DNA of 64,000 nt, taken from assembly GCF_012927325.1 (NCBI RefSeq), contig NZ_JABBGI010000006.1, positions 62,001 through 126,000 on the forward strand. The letters are read 5' to 3'. A program made the translations under genes and the position numbers. The stretch comes from Chryseobacterium antibioticum. Its GTDB lineage: Bacteria; Bacteroidota; Bacteroidia; Flavobacteriales; Weeksellaceae. Positions 44,099 to 53,891 of this stretch are shown here, one piece after another (within the stretch, counting starts at the first letter, position 1; every line of letters starts with the position of its first letter). The notes beneath the pieces were generated by a model. That model ran no database searches and was not told where the DNA came from. It worked only from the letters and a program-made list of their open reading frames with translations.

Positions 44099-45499
44099 AT
44101 GAATAAAATAATAAAAATAGGATTGTTGTCAATCGGAGTTGCTGTTACCAGCATATCTTGTTCCGAGGACTTTGTAGAGAGAGAGTTTTATCAGGATGTA
44201 CAGCAGGCTCCTCTAAAAACTGACAATGAAGTTCAGGCATTTGTAAGGGGAGGTTATGCAACGATGCGTAACACAGAATATTATGGTGCAGACTTTTTAG
44301 CATATGGAGAAGTGAGATCAGATGAGATGATCAGTAATCTTTCAGGGGGTTATTATCAAAACGTTATGAACTATACAATGCTTTCTAATGATCCATACGC
44401 AGTAAATACATATAATAGAATTTACGAGTTGGTTGCTAAAGCAAATGTTGTTATCAATACTGATATGGCTACCATACAAGGAACAGACACTGATAGAAAA
44501 AATTCAAGATATGCTCAAGGTCAGGCTTATGCATTGAGAGCGATTGGTTTTTTTGATGGTTTAAGATTATATGGACAAAAGTATATTTCTGGAGGTGAGT
44601 CTTTAGGTATAGTTTTACCTTTGAAATATGATCCTACAGCTCGTATGCCTAGAGCGACTATTGCACAGACAGAAGCGCAGATTGATGCCGACTTTACAAA
44701 GGCGATCGAACTAATGACTGCTAATGGAAATGCTCTTAGTACTAATAAAACCGAATTGACAGTGTATTCTGTAAAAGGATTAATGTCAAGATTCTACCTT
44801 TATAAAGGAGATTATGCAAAAGTAAGATCACTTACTAATGATATTTTCAATAAATATTCTGTAGCCTCTGCTGCTTTATTACAGGAAACTTTTAGATTTA
44901 CGATGAACGGTGCTGCTCCTAACTCTATTTTTGAATTAGCAGTAGGAATCAATTCATCTTTATCTACAGGATCTTACAGACAGAGACTTAACCCGAATGG
45001 TTATGCAAACCTTGTTGTAAATGCAAGTACTCAGGCCGCTTATGATGCAAATGATATAAGAAGAACATTTATTACACTAAGTGGAGGACAAAGATTCCTA
45101 TCATTTAGTTCTAATGCTAATGGTATTGGAAAATATACACAGGGAGTAGGTGCTGATAACATTAAAATGCTTCGTTATGAGGAGATTTTATTAAATGGTG
45201 TTGAAGCGGAATTAAATGGTGGAGATCCAGCTAAAGCTCTTACTTATTATAATCAGATCCTTACAAATAGAGGTTTGGCAGCGGCAGTATCTGTTGATAT
45301 GACAAAACTGAAGTTAGAGAGAATGAAAGAGCTTCTAGGAGAAGGTATCAGACAATGGGACTTAAGAAGATGGGGTACGGCTGTTCCTAGACCAACTGGA
45401 GCAAGTACTAATGTTGATCTTAATGCATTCCCTATCCCAAGACAGGAAACTGACTTAGCAGGAACACCGGTTAAATCAAATCCAGGGTATGACAACTAA
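44099..45499 (+). CDS. SusD/RagB-type outer membrane lipoprotein (locus 2)
   Basis: 466 residues. Lipoprotein signal ending SISCSEDFVE. AYALRAIGFFDGLRLYGQKY is the conserved SusD helix; the C-terminal RagB part has KLERMKELLGEGIRQWDLRR and ends FPIPRQETDL...SNPGY. It is the surface lid and binding partner of the SusC upstream. No third lipoprotein follows, unlike locus 1; a terminator is 30 bases after the stop. Confidence 0.94.
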   Translation: MNKIIKIGLLSIGVAVTSISCSEDFVEREFYQDVQQAPLKTDNEVQAFVRGGYATMRNTEYYGADFLAYGEVRSDEMISNLSGGYYQNVMNYTMLSNDPYAVNTYNRIYELVAKANVVINTDMATIQGTDTDRKNSRYAQGQAYALRAIGFFDGLRLYGQKYISGGESLGIVLPLKYDPTARMPRATIAQTEAQIDADFTKAIELMTANGNALSTNKTELTVYSVKGLMSRFYLYKGDYAKVRSLTNDIFNKYSVASAALLQETFRFTMNGAAPNSIFELAVGINSSLSTGSYRQRLNPNGYANLVVNASTQAAYDANDIRRTFITLSGGQRFLSFSSNANGIGKYTQGVGADNIKMLRYEEILLNGVEAELNGGDPAKALTYYNQILTNRGLAAAVSVDMTKLKLERMKELLGEGIRQWDLRRWGTAVPRPTGASTNVDLNAFPIPRQETDLAGTPVKSNPGYDN

Positions 45500-45529
45500 T
45501 AATTAATTAGATAATTATTAAATATATCA

Positions 45530-45559
45530 GCCACTTCATAAAGAAGTGGCTTTTATTTT
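45530..45559 (+). terminator. Terminator after SusCD locus 2
   Basis: GCCACTTC / GAAGTGGC, an 8-base stem with a 5-base loop, followed by TTTTATTTT. Confidence 0.85.
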
Positions 45560-45583
45560 GTTACTTTTGTTAAAAATGTTGCT

Positions 45584-46258
45584 ATGAAAAAGGTGCTTTT
45601 AATTTTATTTGGTTTCACAATTTCCGTAGTAGAGGCTCAGGCCGGTAGTGAAAATGTATCATACTCTACAGAAAATATCTTTATGCGGGCAAACAGGCCT
45701 ACAACTAAAGAATATGTCATAGATGGTAGCCCTTATACTACCGGAGATAAGTTCAATAAAGTAATTATTAAAGGGTTTAGCAAAGATGTCCAGGATCTTC
45801 GTTACAATGCCTATGAAGATGAAATGGAATTTAAAAAAGGAGAAGAACTTTTTTATGCCAATAAAGCGGATAATGTTAAAATCCAGTTTCCGGAGCTTAA
45901 CAAAACTTATGAATCGCTGACGTATACTTACGACGGTAAAACAAAATCAGGATATCTGGTATTGTTGCTGGATAACCCTAAGTTTTCCCTTTACAAAAGA
46001 GAAAAAATGGAACTATTAAAAGGTGAAAAAAGCCCGAATGCATATTCAAAAGATGCTAATGATTACTATGCGAAGGAAAAAGACATTTATTTAATTTCCA
46101 GAGACAAAAAATTCTCCAAATTTCCAAAAAACACATCAGAAGCAGCAGAACTCTTTTCAATAGATAAAAAAGAACTGGAAAGCTTTGTGAAATCCAATAA
46201 AATCAATTTAAATAGAGAACCAGATATGACAAAACTGGTAGAATTTATAAACAAGTAA
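45584..46258 (+). CDS. Secreted protein of unknown function, family X (copy 2)
   Basis: 224 residues with a signal peptide (KKVLLILFGFTISVVEAQA). Same pattern as the gene at 40172: LRYNAYEDEMEFKKGEELF, a middle beta region (ESLTYTYDGKTKSGYLVLLL), AYSKDANDYYAKEKDIYLI and a C-terminal Lys-rich helix. It follows a terminator and has a TAnnTTTG-like element (TACTTTTG, 45562-45569) 15 bases before the ATG, so it may have its own promoter. Role unknown; the repeated place behind SusCD loci is the main clue. Confidence 0.72.
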   Translation: MKKVLLILFGFTISVVEAQAGSENVSYSTENIFMRANRPTTKEYVIDGSPYTTGDKFNKVIIKGFSKDVQDLRYNAYEDEMEFKKGEELFYANKADNVKIQFPELNKTYESLTYTYDGKTKSGYLVLLLDNPKFSLYKREKMELLKGEKSPNAYSKDANDYYAKEKDIYLISRDKKFSKFPKNTSEAAELFSIDKKELESFVKSNKINLNREPDMTKLVEFINK

Positions 46259-46272
46259 ACACCATATATCAA

Positions 46273-46296
46273 CCCTTGCTTTTTGCAGGGTTTTTT
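46273..46296 (+). terminator. Terminator after the family X copy 2 gene
   Basis: CCCTTGC / GCAGGG with one bulged base and a short T-rich loop, followed by TTTTTT. Confidence 0.75.
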
Positions 46297-46386
46297 ATTT
46301 CCTTTTATTTCTTATTTTTGCTGTACAAAAATGAACAATGAAATCTTTTAGGTTCCCTGTCATTTTTGAACAATATAAATAAACGC

Positions 46387-48324
46387 ATGAAGTACATCCT
46401 TTTTATAATCATCTTCTTCGGTTTTGTCTCGAAGGCTCAGGTCGTTAATAAAACAGACATTAAAAATACACAGAAAGAAGAAGATACCCTTGTTATAGAT
46501 ACTGGTAAAAAAGATTCCCTGAAAATTTTCAGACCTACTATCAATGACTATCTGTATCAGACCCAGTTTTCTGAAAAGAAGATTTTTGATACCGTGATGA
46601 CGTTTGAGAAGACTCATATTTTTTCGCAATATAACAATACAGACAACTTTGGAAAAGCCCAGGTTGCAAATATAGGGGCAGGATTCAATCCACTGGTTTA
46701 CGAAGTAAATCCCGAACAGAATCTTTCTTTATTACCTTCCAACAAAGCCTATATGATCATTGCTGCAAACGATGTAAAGTATTATGACGTAAAAACTCCT
46801 ACGGCCACTTTTATCTATCATACAGCCATGAAGAATGGGGCTGCACTGAAATCTACCTATACACAGAATATCGGGAAAAGATTCAATTTCGCCCTTGAAT
46901 ATATGGGACTGCGTTCCCAGGGGTTCTACAGAAATTCATTGGCATCCAATAACAATACTCTATTTTCAGGGCAATATGTTTCCAAGAGTGGAAATTATGA
47001 ACTCTTTACCCACTACCTTCACCAGAATGTAAACAATCAGGAAAGTGGAGGGATCACAGAAGATGATCTTTTTCAGAACGGTGACAGCAATTATAAAAAC
47101 AGGCAAAATGCCCAGGTTAATCTGGCTTCATCGAGTTCTCAGTATTCTTACAGAAGATATTATCTGACCCATCAGTTTACACCGTTCAATTCACAAAAGT
47201 TTCCTTTTAGCATAAGACATACCCTATCTCATCAAGGGAATAAATATTTTTATAATCAGAGTGGGGCGGAATCTTACTGGTATGATAACGTTTCAGAATT
47301 AACGAACGGTTTCCCACTTACCACAAAAAAATATTCTGATAACTTCAGCAATACAGTAAGTCTTGTCTTTAACAATGAGAAATTCAAGCTTGATGGGGGA
47401 GTACGTTATCAGATGCTGAAATTTGGTGTGAGAGATATCGCTACGGTTAACGGAGTGGCTCTTCCCGGTGAATTTAAAGAAAACAGAATTGGAGCCGTTG
47501 GAAATCTTCAGGTAAAACTTTGGGACAAGTTTCAGTTAAAATCATTCCTTGAATTTTCAAATGGAAGTCAGTTCGGAAGCTATCTTAGAACCACAAACAA
47601 TGTCAAGTTCGAACCTATAAAAGATTATTTCGTTAATGCAAAAGTAAACTTCCAAAGTGCTTATCCATCATTTAATTACCTTTTAAATACTTCTGTTTAT
47701 AACAAATACAATTATTATCTGGAAGATGCCAAAAACCAAACGGTAACGGAGATCGGAGGAAGTGTTAATCTAAAATGGTTCAAGACCGAAATTTTCGCCA
47801 ATTATTTCAGAATCGATAACTATACCTACTTCAATGCAGACGGAGCACCGCAACAGAGCAGCAGCTCGCTGAATATTTCTCAGATCGGGGGAGATGCTAC
47901 GTTCAGTTTCGGAAAATTCCATCTTAATACAAGACTTCACTTCCAGAATGCACTCACGAATAAAGAACTTCTTCCAATGCCAAGTTTCATCGGAAGAGCC
48001 AATTTCTTCTTCCAAAGCATGGCCTTTAAAAACGCTGCAGAAGTTCAAATGGGTGTAAAGATCTACTATTTCTCAAAATTTGCATCCAGAGATTACTTCC
48101 CGATTCTCAACGAATATATTTTGCCCAGGGCAGATTCCTTCTCTATCGGAGGACAGCCTATTGCCGATCTTTATATCAATATGAAGGTGAAAAAAATGTT
48201 CTTCTATGTAGAAGGACAGCAGATAGGAACCTTTATCTCCAACAACAAAGCCTATGCATTTCCACATTATCCGGTGTATGATTTTAGATTAAACATAGGA
48301 ATTGTGTGGTATTTGTTCAACTAA
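46387..48324 (+). CDS. Putative porin (Porin_10-like outer membrane beta barrel)
   Basis: 645 residues from the ATG at 46387, whose product begins with a clear signal peptide MKYILFIIIFFGFVSKAQ; a TTG 21 bases upstream is less likely. The mature protein has FRPTINDYLYQTQFSEKKI and FSQYNNTDNFGKAQVANIG, the conserved opening of a Bacteroidota family named putative porin, then many amphipathic strands and a C-terminal aromatic ending IGIVWYLFN, fit for outer membrane insertion. Likely a passive outer-membrane channel; substrate unknown. A TAnnTTTG-like TATTTTTG lies at 46313-46320. Confidence 0.85.
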   Translation: MKYILFIIIFFGFVSKAQVVNKTDIKNTQKEEDTLVIDTGKKDSLKIFRPTINDYLYQTQFSEKKIFDTVMTFEKTHIFSQYNNTDNFGKAQVANIGAGFNPLVYEVNPEQNLSLLPSNKAYMIIAANDVKYYDVKTPTATFIYHTAMKNGAALKSTYTQNIGKRFNFALEYMGLRSQGFYRNSLASNNNTLFSGQYVSKSGNYELFTHYLHQNVNNQESGGITEDDLFQNGDSNYKNRQNAQVNLASSSSQYSYRRYYLTHQFTPFNSQKFPFSIRHTLSHQGNKYFYNQSGAESYWYDNVSELTNGFPLTTKKYSDNFSNTVSLVFNNEKFKLDGGVRYQMLKFGVRDIATVNGVALPGEFKENRIGAVGNLQVKLWDKFQLKSFLEFSNGSQFGSYLRTTNNVKFEPIKDYFVNAKVNFQSAYPSFNYLLNTSVYNKYNYYLEDAKNQTVTEIGGSVNLKWFKTEIFANYFRIDNYTYFNADGAPQQSSSSLNISQIGGDATFSFGKFHLNTRLHFQNALTNKELLPMPSFIGRANFFFQSMAFKNAAEVQMGVKIYYFSKFASRDYFPILNEYILPRADSFSIGGQPIADLYINMKVKKMFFYVEGQQIGTFISNNKAYAFPHYPVYDFRLNIGIVWYLFN

Positions 48325-48336
48325 AAGCTAAACAAG

Positions 48337-49923
48337 TTGAAAACAATAAATAAAATTTCATTTAACGATATACAAAGCATTCCTCAATTGGTAAAAGATT
48401 TTTTGAACCAAAAAATTGAGGGCTTTGAAAACAACACCTTTTCTTTAGATCACTTTAAAGATCAGATCCATCTCAAACAAAATGCTTTTACATCAGATCA
48501 GAGACAGATCTTATCTGATGTATTGGAAAAGCAGCTTTCAGGTCTTATGCTTTCATCAAAGCAGAAAGAAAATCTGGAAAACCTGAAGCGGCCGAATACA
48601 TTTACCATTACCACCGGACATCAGCTGAATCTTTTCTCAGGTCCTGTTTTCTTTGTCTACAAAATTTTACAGACCATTAAAACCTGCACGTATCTGAAGG
48701 AGAATTTTCCGGATTTTAATTTTGTTCCCGTGTACTGGATGGCTTCAGAGGATCATGATTTTGCAGAGATCAATCATTTTAAGACTGAAAATAATTATTA
48801 TGAGATCAATGAAAAGTCAGGGGGTCCTGTAGGCAGAATCGAGGTCAGTGATACTTTCTTTATTTCAGAATTTGAAAAAGAATTTAAAGATTCCGTATTC
48901 GGGACAGAACTGATTCTGATGATGAAAGAAGCCTATAAAGTAGGAAATACGCTGACGAAAGCTATTAAAATCTTAGTGAACCGCCTTTTCTCTGAATTCG
49001 GGCTATTGATCATGGATGGTGATTCCAAAGAGCTTAAAGAACAGGTCAGAGAGATCTTCAAAGACGAATTGTTGAATTTCAGTTTACAGAAGAACTCAAA
49101 AGAAAAAGTAGATTTTCTGACGGAGAAATATGGAAAAGTCCAGGTGAATCCGCGGGAGATCAATCTTTTCTATCTTTCCGAAACCAGAGACAGGATAGAC
49201 TTTGATGGTGAAAAATATAATGTAGTAGATACCCATAAGAGATTTACCAAGGAAGAACTCCTTCAGGAGCTGGAAAATTATCCCGAAAGATTCAGTCCCA
49301 ATGCCTTAATGCGTCCCGTTTATCAGGAAAAAGTACTTCCTAATTTGGCGTACATTGGAGGGAACGCGGAAATTATGTATTGGCTGGAACTCAAAGATTA
49401 TTTTACAGCAGTCCAGATCCCTTTTCCTGTTTTGATCCCAAGGAATTCTATGCTTTTCATTAAAGAAAAAACTGTTGGGAAAATTGAAAAGCTTGATTTG
49501 AATATAGAAGACTTCTTTGGAAGCTTCACGGCCATTACCAACCAGAAAATTTTAAAAGACAGCAGCGTATTATCATTGCTTGAAGAAAAAGAAATACTTT
49601 TGGAGAAAAGCTTCTCTGAACTGAAAGCTATAGCAGAAACCACAGAACGTTCTTTCGGGAATATGGTAAAAGCAGAAGAAGTAAGACAGCTGAAATCATT
49701 CACGAGAATGAAAAAACGTTTGCTTCATGCAGAAAAAATAAAACAGAGCGAGCTGCTCGAAAGGTTGGAAAATCTGTTTTTAGATGTCCATCCTTCAAAA
49801 ACCTGGCAGGAACGGGTGTATAACTTTAGTGTGTTCTTTTCAGACTATGGTTATTCATGGCTTGAAAATTGTTGGGAAGAAATGGTGGTTCAAGAATCCA
49901 AATTAATAATTGTTGCCATTTAA
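48337..49923 (+). CDS. bshC: Bacillithiol biosynthesis cysteine-adding enzyme BshC
   Basis: 528 residues, normal for BshC. TITTGHQLNLFSGPVFFVYK, NFVPVYWMASEDHDFAEI and AYIGGNAEIMYWLELKDYF are strongly conserved in the family. It adds cysteine to glucosaminyl-malate in the last step of bacillithiol synthesis. The start appears to be TTG at 48337, since no ATG exists for the first 70 or so codons and the length fits. It follows the porin by 12 bases. BshA/BshB are not in the window. Confidence 0.93.
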   Translation: MKTINKISFNDIQSIPQLVKDFLNQKIEGFENNTFSLDHFKDQIHLKQNAFTSDQRQILSDVLEKQLSGLMLSSKQKENLENLKRPNTFTITTGHQLNLFSGPVFFVYKILQTIKTCTYLKENFPDFNFVPVYWMASEDHDFAEINHFKTENNYYEINEKSGGPVGRIEVSDTFFISEFEKEFKDSVFGTELILMMKEAYKVGNTLTKAIKILVNRLFSEFGLLIMDGDSKELKEQVREIFKDELLNFSLQKNSKEKVDFLTEKYGKVQVNPREINLFYLSETRDRIDFDGEKYNVVDTHKRFTKEELLQELENYPERFSPNALMRPVYQEKVLPNLAYIGGNAEIMYWLELKDYFTAVQIPFPVLIPRNSMLFIKEKTVGKIEKLDLNIEDFFGSFTAITNQKILKDSSVLSLLEEKEILLEKSFSELKAIAETTERSFGNMVKAEEVRQLKSFTRMKKRLLHAEKIKQSELLERLENLFLDVHPSKTWQERVYNFSVFFSDYGYSWLENCWEEMVVQESKLIIVAI

Positions 49924-49942
49924 TTTTAAAGAAGTATTTTTG
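49913..49942 (+). promoter_or_regulatory. Promoter of the LysM-PBP1 gene
   Basis: TTG at 49913-49915, a 19-base spacer and TATTTTTG at 49935-49942, matching TAnnTTTG. The ATG follows at 49962. It overlaps the end of bshC. Confidence 0.6.
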
Positions 49943-49961
49943 TAAATTATAATTATCGAGT

Positions 49962-51902
49962 ATGATAAAGAGGTTTTTTATTTTGTCCAGTTTATGTATG
50001 GTTTTGGGGGTATCTGCCCAAAACTCACACACCGTTGTAAAAGGAGATAATCCTTACAATATTGCAAAAAAATACGGGATAACTGTAGATGAATTGTTAA
50101 AGCTGAATCCAAAATTCAAAGACGGTAAGCTGGCAATAGGAGATGTTGTAACGGTGAAAGCTGAGAAACATACCGCTCCGGTTTCCAAACCTGCAGTTGC
50201 TGAAAAAGCAAAATCAAATGCTCAGGTCGGAAAAATTATTCTTCAGCCTAAACAGACCGTTTACGGAATTACAAAACAATACCGTATTTCTGAAGCAGAT
50301 CTCAGAAAACTGAACCCTGAACTTGATTCCCATATGAAAATAGGGGATGAAATCACTTTGCCGCTGGACAGCATTAAAAAATATGGGGGCGAGCAGCAGA
50401 CGACTCCTGTAGTAGCTGTAACTCCTAAGCAGGTGGAAACTCATGTTGAAACATCGGTGCCGGTAACAGCAGAAGGAGAATCTTATGTGATCCAGGCAAA
50501 AGATAATTATTACAGAATTACAAAACAATTTGGAATCAGCCAGCAGGAGCTTTATGCCTTAAATCCAGGACTGGAAGAAAAAGGGCTGAAGCCAGGTGAA
50601 ACCATCAAAATAAAAAAAATAAAAACGGATGCCGCTTCAGTTTCTGAGCCGGTGAATCCGAAAACAAAAATAGATTTAGGAAGCGAAAAATCTGCCGCTG
50701 CTGCAAATACTGGTATATCAGCTGATGATTACGTAACCTATACCGTTCAGCAGGGAGACACAGTCTTCTCCATTGTTAATAAATTCGGAGTTTCAATCGA
50801 TGAATTAATCGCTTTGAATCCCGATCTTTCAAACGGACTGAAAACCGGAATGGTCCTGAAGATCAAAAAGCAGGATCCGGCTTATGTGAAGAAAAATGGT
50901 GATGCACTGAGCGTTGTTTTAATGCTTCCTTTCGGATACAGTACCAACGAAACTCAGTACAGAGGAATGGCATTAGACTTCCTTACCGGAGCTAAGCTTG
51001 CTATCGAAAGAAACGCGAGAGGCGGACAGAAGCTTGATGTCAAAATTGTAGATTCTGGAAACGAAGCTTCATTTAAAAATTCAATGGCTCAGATCAATCC
51101 GGATAATACAGATTTAATCATTGGCCCATTCTTCAAATCAAACGTAATTGACGTTCTTGATTTTACAAAAAATCAGAAAATCCCTGTGGTAGCTCCATTT
51201 GCGAACTCTCCGGAACTGTACAATTACAGCAACCTGATCATTGTTGAAACCAATGACCAGACCTACGCAGATAAAATCGTAGAAGAAGTAAGAGCGGTAT
51301 ACTCAGATCAGAAAATATATGTAGTAGCAGACAGCAAAAAAGATATTGCCAACTATATTAAAGGAGGTCTGGAAAAAGCAGTTAAAAATCCAAATATAAT
51401 CATCGTAAACTCACCTGCTGAAATACAACTGGACAAGAATATGATGACAGGACAATCTGCTCCTGTTATTGCTATATTAGCCAGTGATAATGATGCTGCC
51501 GGAGAAGCATTTGCGAATAAAATCATCGCTCTGTCGAAAGAAGTGCAGGGGGTTAAAGGTTTCAGCATGTACTATTCTCCTGTTTTTGAGAAAAAAGTAG
51601 ATGACCTGAGCCAGGCGAGCCTTGTATACCTTATGGACAGAAAGATCAATGCAGATGGAAATTTTGAAAAAGAGATCCTAGCGGCCTATAAAAGTAAATA
51701 CTGCAAGACCCCTCCAAAATATGCGATCGTTGGTTTTGACGTTGTTAATGACATGCTGACGAGAGAAAATAAAAAAGGAGAGATCTTTAAGCAGATGAAT
51801 AAAGTTCAGACTCAGCTTGCTACAAAATTTGAGTTTGTAAAATCTAAAGCAAACGGAGCGTATGTAAACACAGGATATCGCGTGATTAGATTAGTTCCTT
51901 AA
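49962..51902 (+). CDS. LysM repeat protein with PBP1-type periplasmic binding domain
   Basis: 646 residues. After the signal peptide (about 1-19, ending VSAQ) come four LysM modules at about 23-66, 90-133, 171-217 and 255-302, each with a core such as VKGDNPYNIAKKYGI or VQQGDTVFSIVNKFGV. From about 315 to the end is a type 1 periplasmic-binding-protein fold (VVLMLPFGYSTNETQYRGMA, DLIIGPFFKSNVIDVLDF). It probably anchors to peptidoglycan and senses or binds a small ligand or cell-wall fragment; this architecture is found in Bacteroidota, but its function is unknown to me. Confidence 0.9.
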   Translation: MIKRFFILSSLCMVLGVSAQNSHTVVKGDNPYNIAKKYGITVDELLKLNPKFKDGKLAIGDVVTVKAEKHTAPVSKPAVAEKAKSNAQVGKIILQPKQTVYGITKQYRISEADLRKLNPELDSHMKIGDEITLPLDSIKKYGGEQQTTPVVAVTPKQVETHVETSVPVTAEGESYVIQAKDNYYRITKQFGISQQELYALNPGLEEKGLKPGETIKIKKIKTDAASVSEPVNPKTKIDLGSEKSAAAANTGISADDYVTYTVQQGDTVFSIVNKFGVSIDELIALNPDLSNGLKTGMVLKIKKQDPAYVKKNGDALSVVLMLPFGYSTNETQYRGMALDFLTGAKLAIERNARGGQKLDVKIVDSGNEASFKNSMAQINPDNTDLIIGPFFKSNVIDVLDFTKNQKIPVVAPFANSPELYNYSNLIIVETNDQTYADKIVEEVRAVYSDQKIYVVADSKKDIANYIKGGLEKAVKNPNIIIVNSPAEIQLDKNMMTGQSAPVIAILASDNDAAGEAFANKIIALSKEVQGVKGFSMYYSPVFEKKVDDLSQASLVYLMDRKINADGNFEKEILAAYKSKYCKTPPKYAIVGFDVVNDMLTRENKKGEIFKQMNKVQTQLATKFEFVKSKANGAYVNTGYRVIRLVP

Positions 51903-51944
51903 CCGATTTATGCCTTTTTAAAGGAATATTTTTAACATTATCTT

Positions 51945-51952
51945 TATATTTG
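51945..51952 (+). promoter_or_regulatory. Putative -7 element of fabD
   Basis: TATATTTG, an exact TAnnTTTG, 21 bases before the fabD ATG. The -33 region is not clear. Confidence 0.5.
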
Positions 51953-51972
51953 CATAATATTTAATTCATTAC

Positions 51973-52848
51973 ATGAAAGCACTTGTATTTCCTGGGCAGG
52001 GTTCTCAGTTCGTAGGAATGGGAAAAGAATTGTACGATTCTAGAAAAGACATTAAGGACTTAATGGAATTTGCCAATGAAATTTTAGGTTTCGATATTCT
52101 TACGTTGATGTTCAACGGTACAGATGAAGACCTTAAGAAAACAGAGGTTACCCAGCCTTCCATCTTTATACATTCAGTAGCAGCCCTAAAAGCAATTAAC
52201 GGTCTTGGAGCAGAAATGGTTGCAGGACATTCTTTAGGTGAATTTTCAGCTTTAGTTGCCAATGGCGTTTTATCTTTTGACGACGGTCTGAAATTAGTTT
52301 CTGAAAGAGCAAAAGCAATGCAGGAAGCCTGCGATGCCAATCCAAGCTCTATGGCCGCAATTTTAGGTCTTGAAGACGCTAAAGTTGAAGAGATCTGTAC
52401 ACAGATCAGCGGTATTGTAGTGCCAGCTAACTACAACTGTCCCGGTCAATTGGTTATTTCAGGGGAAACTTCTGCAGTAGAAGAAGCTTGTATAAAACTT
52501 AAAGAGGCAGGTGCTAAAAGAGCGTTATTACTTCCGGTAAACGGAGCGTTCCATTCACCATTGATGCAGCCGGCACAAGAGAGATTGGCAGCAGCCATCG
52601 AAAAAACAAAATTCAGAAAAGCAACGATTCCTGTATACCAGAATATCACCACTACAGCAGTGACCAATCCTGAAGAGATCAAACAAAATCTGATCGCTCA
52701 GCTTACAGGTCCTGTAAAGTGGACGCAGTCTGTTCAGAACATGATCAAAGACGGAGCATCCAACTTTGTAGAAGTAGGTCCTGGAAAAACGCTTCAGGGA
52801 CTGATCAAGAAAATTGACGGTTCGGTAGATGTGGCTTCAGCAATCTAA
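51973..52848 (+). CDS. fabD: Malonyl CoA-ACP transacylase
   Basis: 291 residues. VFPGQGSQFVGMGKELYD opens the protein, the active-site Ser87 lies in GHSLGEFSALVANG, and PVNGAFHSPLMQPA and EVGPGKTLQGLIKKI are also present. It moves malonyl from CoA to ACP, the extender donor for fatty acid synthesis and, presumably, for the KAS III of the amino-sugar cassette. It is followed after 10 bases by the GHMP kinase gene. Confidence 0.97.
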   Translation: MKALVFPGQGSQFVGMGKELYDSRKDIKDLMEFANEILGFDILTLMFNGTDEDLKKTEVTQPSIFIHSVAALKAINGLGAEMVAGHSLGEFSALVANGVLSFDDGLKLVSERAKAMQEACDANPSSMAAILGLEDAKVEEICTQISGIVVPANYNCPGQLVISGETSAVEEACIKLKEAGAKRALLLPVNGAFHSPLMQPAQERLAAAIEKTKFRKATIPVYQNITTTAVTNPEEIKQNLIAQLTGPVKWTQSVQNMIKDGASNFVEVGPGKTLQGLIKKIDGSVDVASAI

Positions 52849-52858
52849 TTAAAAAAAT

Positions 52859-53764
52859 ATGAGCGGAATATTTTCACCGGGAAAGCTTATGCTGACTTCA
52901 GAATATTTCGCGATAGACGGAGCTCTTGTCCTGGCGGTACCTACCAAGCTTGGACAAGAGTTTTTCTTTGAAGAAAATGATGATGAAAAATCCCTGATCT
53001 TTTGGAAAGCTTATCATCAGAACAAACTTTGGCTCGAGGCTGTCATTGACTATCAAAACTGGCAGGTCTTAGAGACCAATATCCCTTCAGGCGCTGAATT
53101 TATTCTTAAAACCTTAAAAAATGTTCAGCAGCTTTCTCAAATTAAATTCAAAAATAATTTTACCTACCATCTGAAGACCAACCTTCAGTTTCCTTCTGAT
53201 TACGGACTCGGAAGCAGTTCTACCTTAATGAACAATCTTGCGGAGTGGGCAGCTGTCGATCCTTTTCACCTCAACAGCATCAGTTTGGGGGGGAGTGGCT
53301 ATGATATCGCCGTTGCCAAAGAGAAATCTGCGATTCTTTTTCGAAGCAAACCAGAGATCAGCTATGAAAAGGCAGATTTCAATCCTGTGTTCAAAAATGA
53401 GCTTATATTTATTCATTTAAATCAGAAGCAGGACAGCAGGGAAGGAATCAATTTTTACAAGTCGAAACCGAAGTCCCAAATACTCGTTGACGAATTTTCG
53501 GATATCACAAAGAAAGTTTTGTTATGCAGCGAATTGGAAAATTTTTCTGAACTGATGATGATTCATGAGCAGAAAATTTCAAAATTTCTTGAAATTCCCA
53601 CAGTTAAAGAGAAGTTTTTCACAGACTGTCCTGTTTTTGTCAAAAGTTTGGGAGCCTGGGGCGGAGATTTTGTGATGAGTGCTAAATTTGATGGCTATAA
53701 GGACTATTTTTGGGGAAAAGGTTTTAATACCGTTTTTCAATGGTCTGATATAATTAATTTATAA
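52859..53764 (+). CDS. GYDIA family GHMP kinase
   Basis: 301 residues. The ATP-binding loop is LQFPSDYGLGSSSTLMNNL (near residue 120), followed by GGSGYDIAVAKEKSAILF, the motif that names the GYDIA group of Bacteroidota GHMP kinases. The C-terminal LGAWGGDFVMSAKFD is motif 3. The fold phosphorylates small alcohols such as mevalonate; the family is presumed to act in isoprenoid synthesis, but the substrate cannot be read. Start ATG at 52859 is 10 bases after fabD. Confidence 0.9.
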   Translation: MSGIFSPGKLMLTSEYFAIDGALVLAVPTKLGQEFFFEENDDEKSLIFWKAYHQNKLWLEAVIDYQNWQVLETNIPSGAEFILKTLKNVQQLSQIKFKNNFTYHLKTNLQFPSDYGLGSSSTLMNNLAEWAAVDPFHLNSISLGGSGYDIAVAKEKSAILFRSKPEISYEKADFNPVFKNELIFIHLNQKQDSREGINFYKSKPKSQILVDEFSDITKKVLLCSELENFSELMMIHEQKISKFLEIPTVKEKFFTDCPVFVKSLGAWGGDFVMSAKFDGYKDYFWGKGFNTVFQWSDIINL

Positions 53765-53848
53765 TCAATAATTTACAATCCTTTTTTTTTATTTGTCATT
53801 CTGACTTATATCATTATATTTAAACCACCTTTAACAAATAATTAATAT

Positions 53849-53856
53849 TAATTTTG
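53849..53856 (+). promoter_or_regulatory. Putative -7 element of pckA
   Basis: TAATTTTG, matching TAnnTTTG, 36 bases before the pckA ATG. No clear -33 element. The 127-base gap is otherwise featureless. Confidence 0.45.
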
Positions 53857-53891
53857 TTGAACCCAATAAAGAAATAGAAAATATAAGTAAA

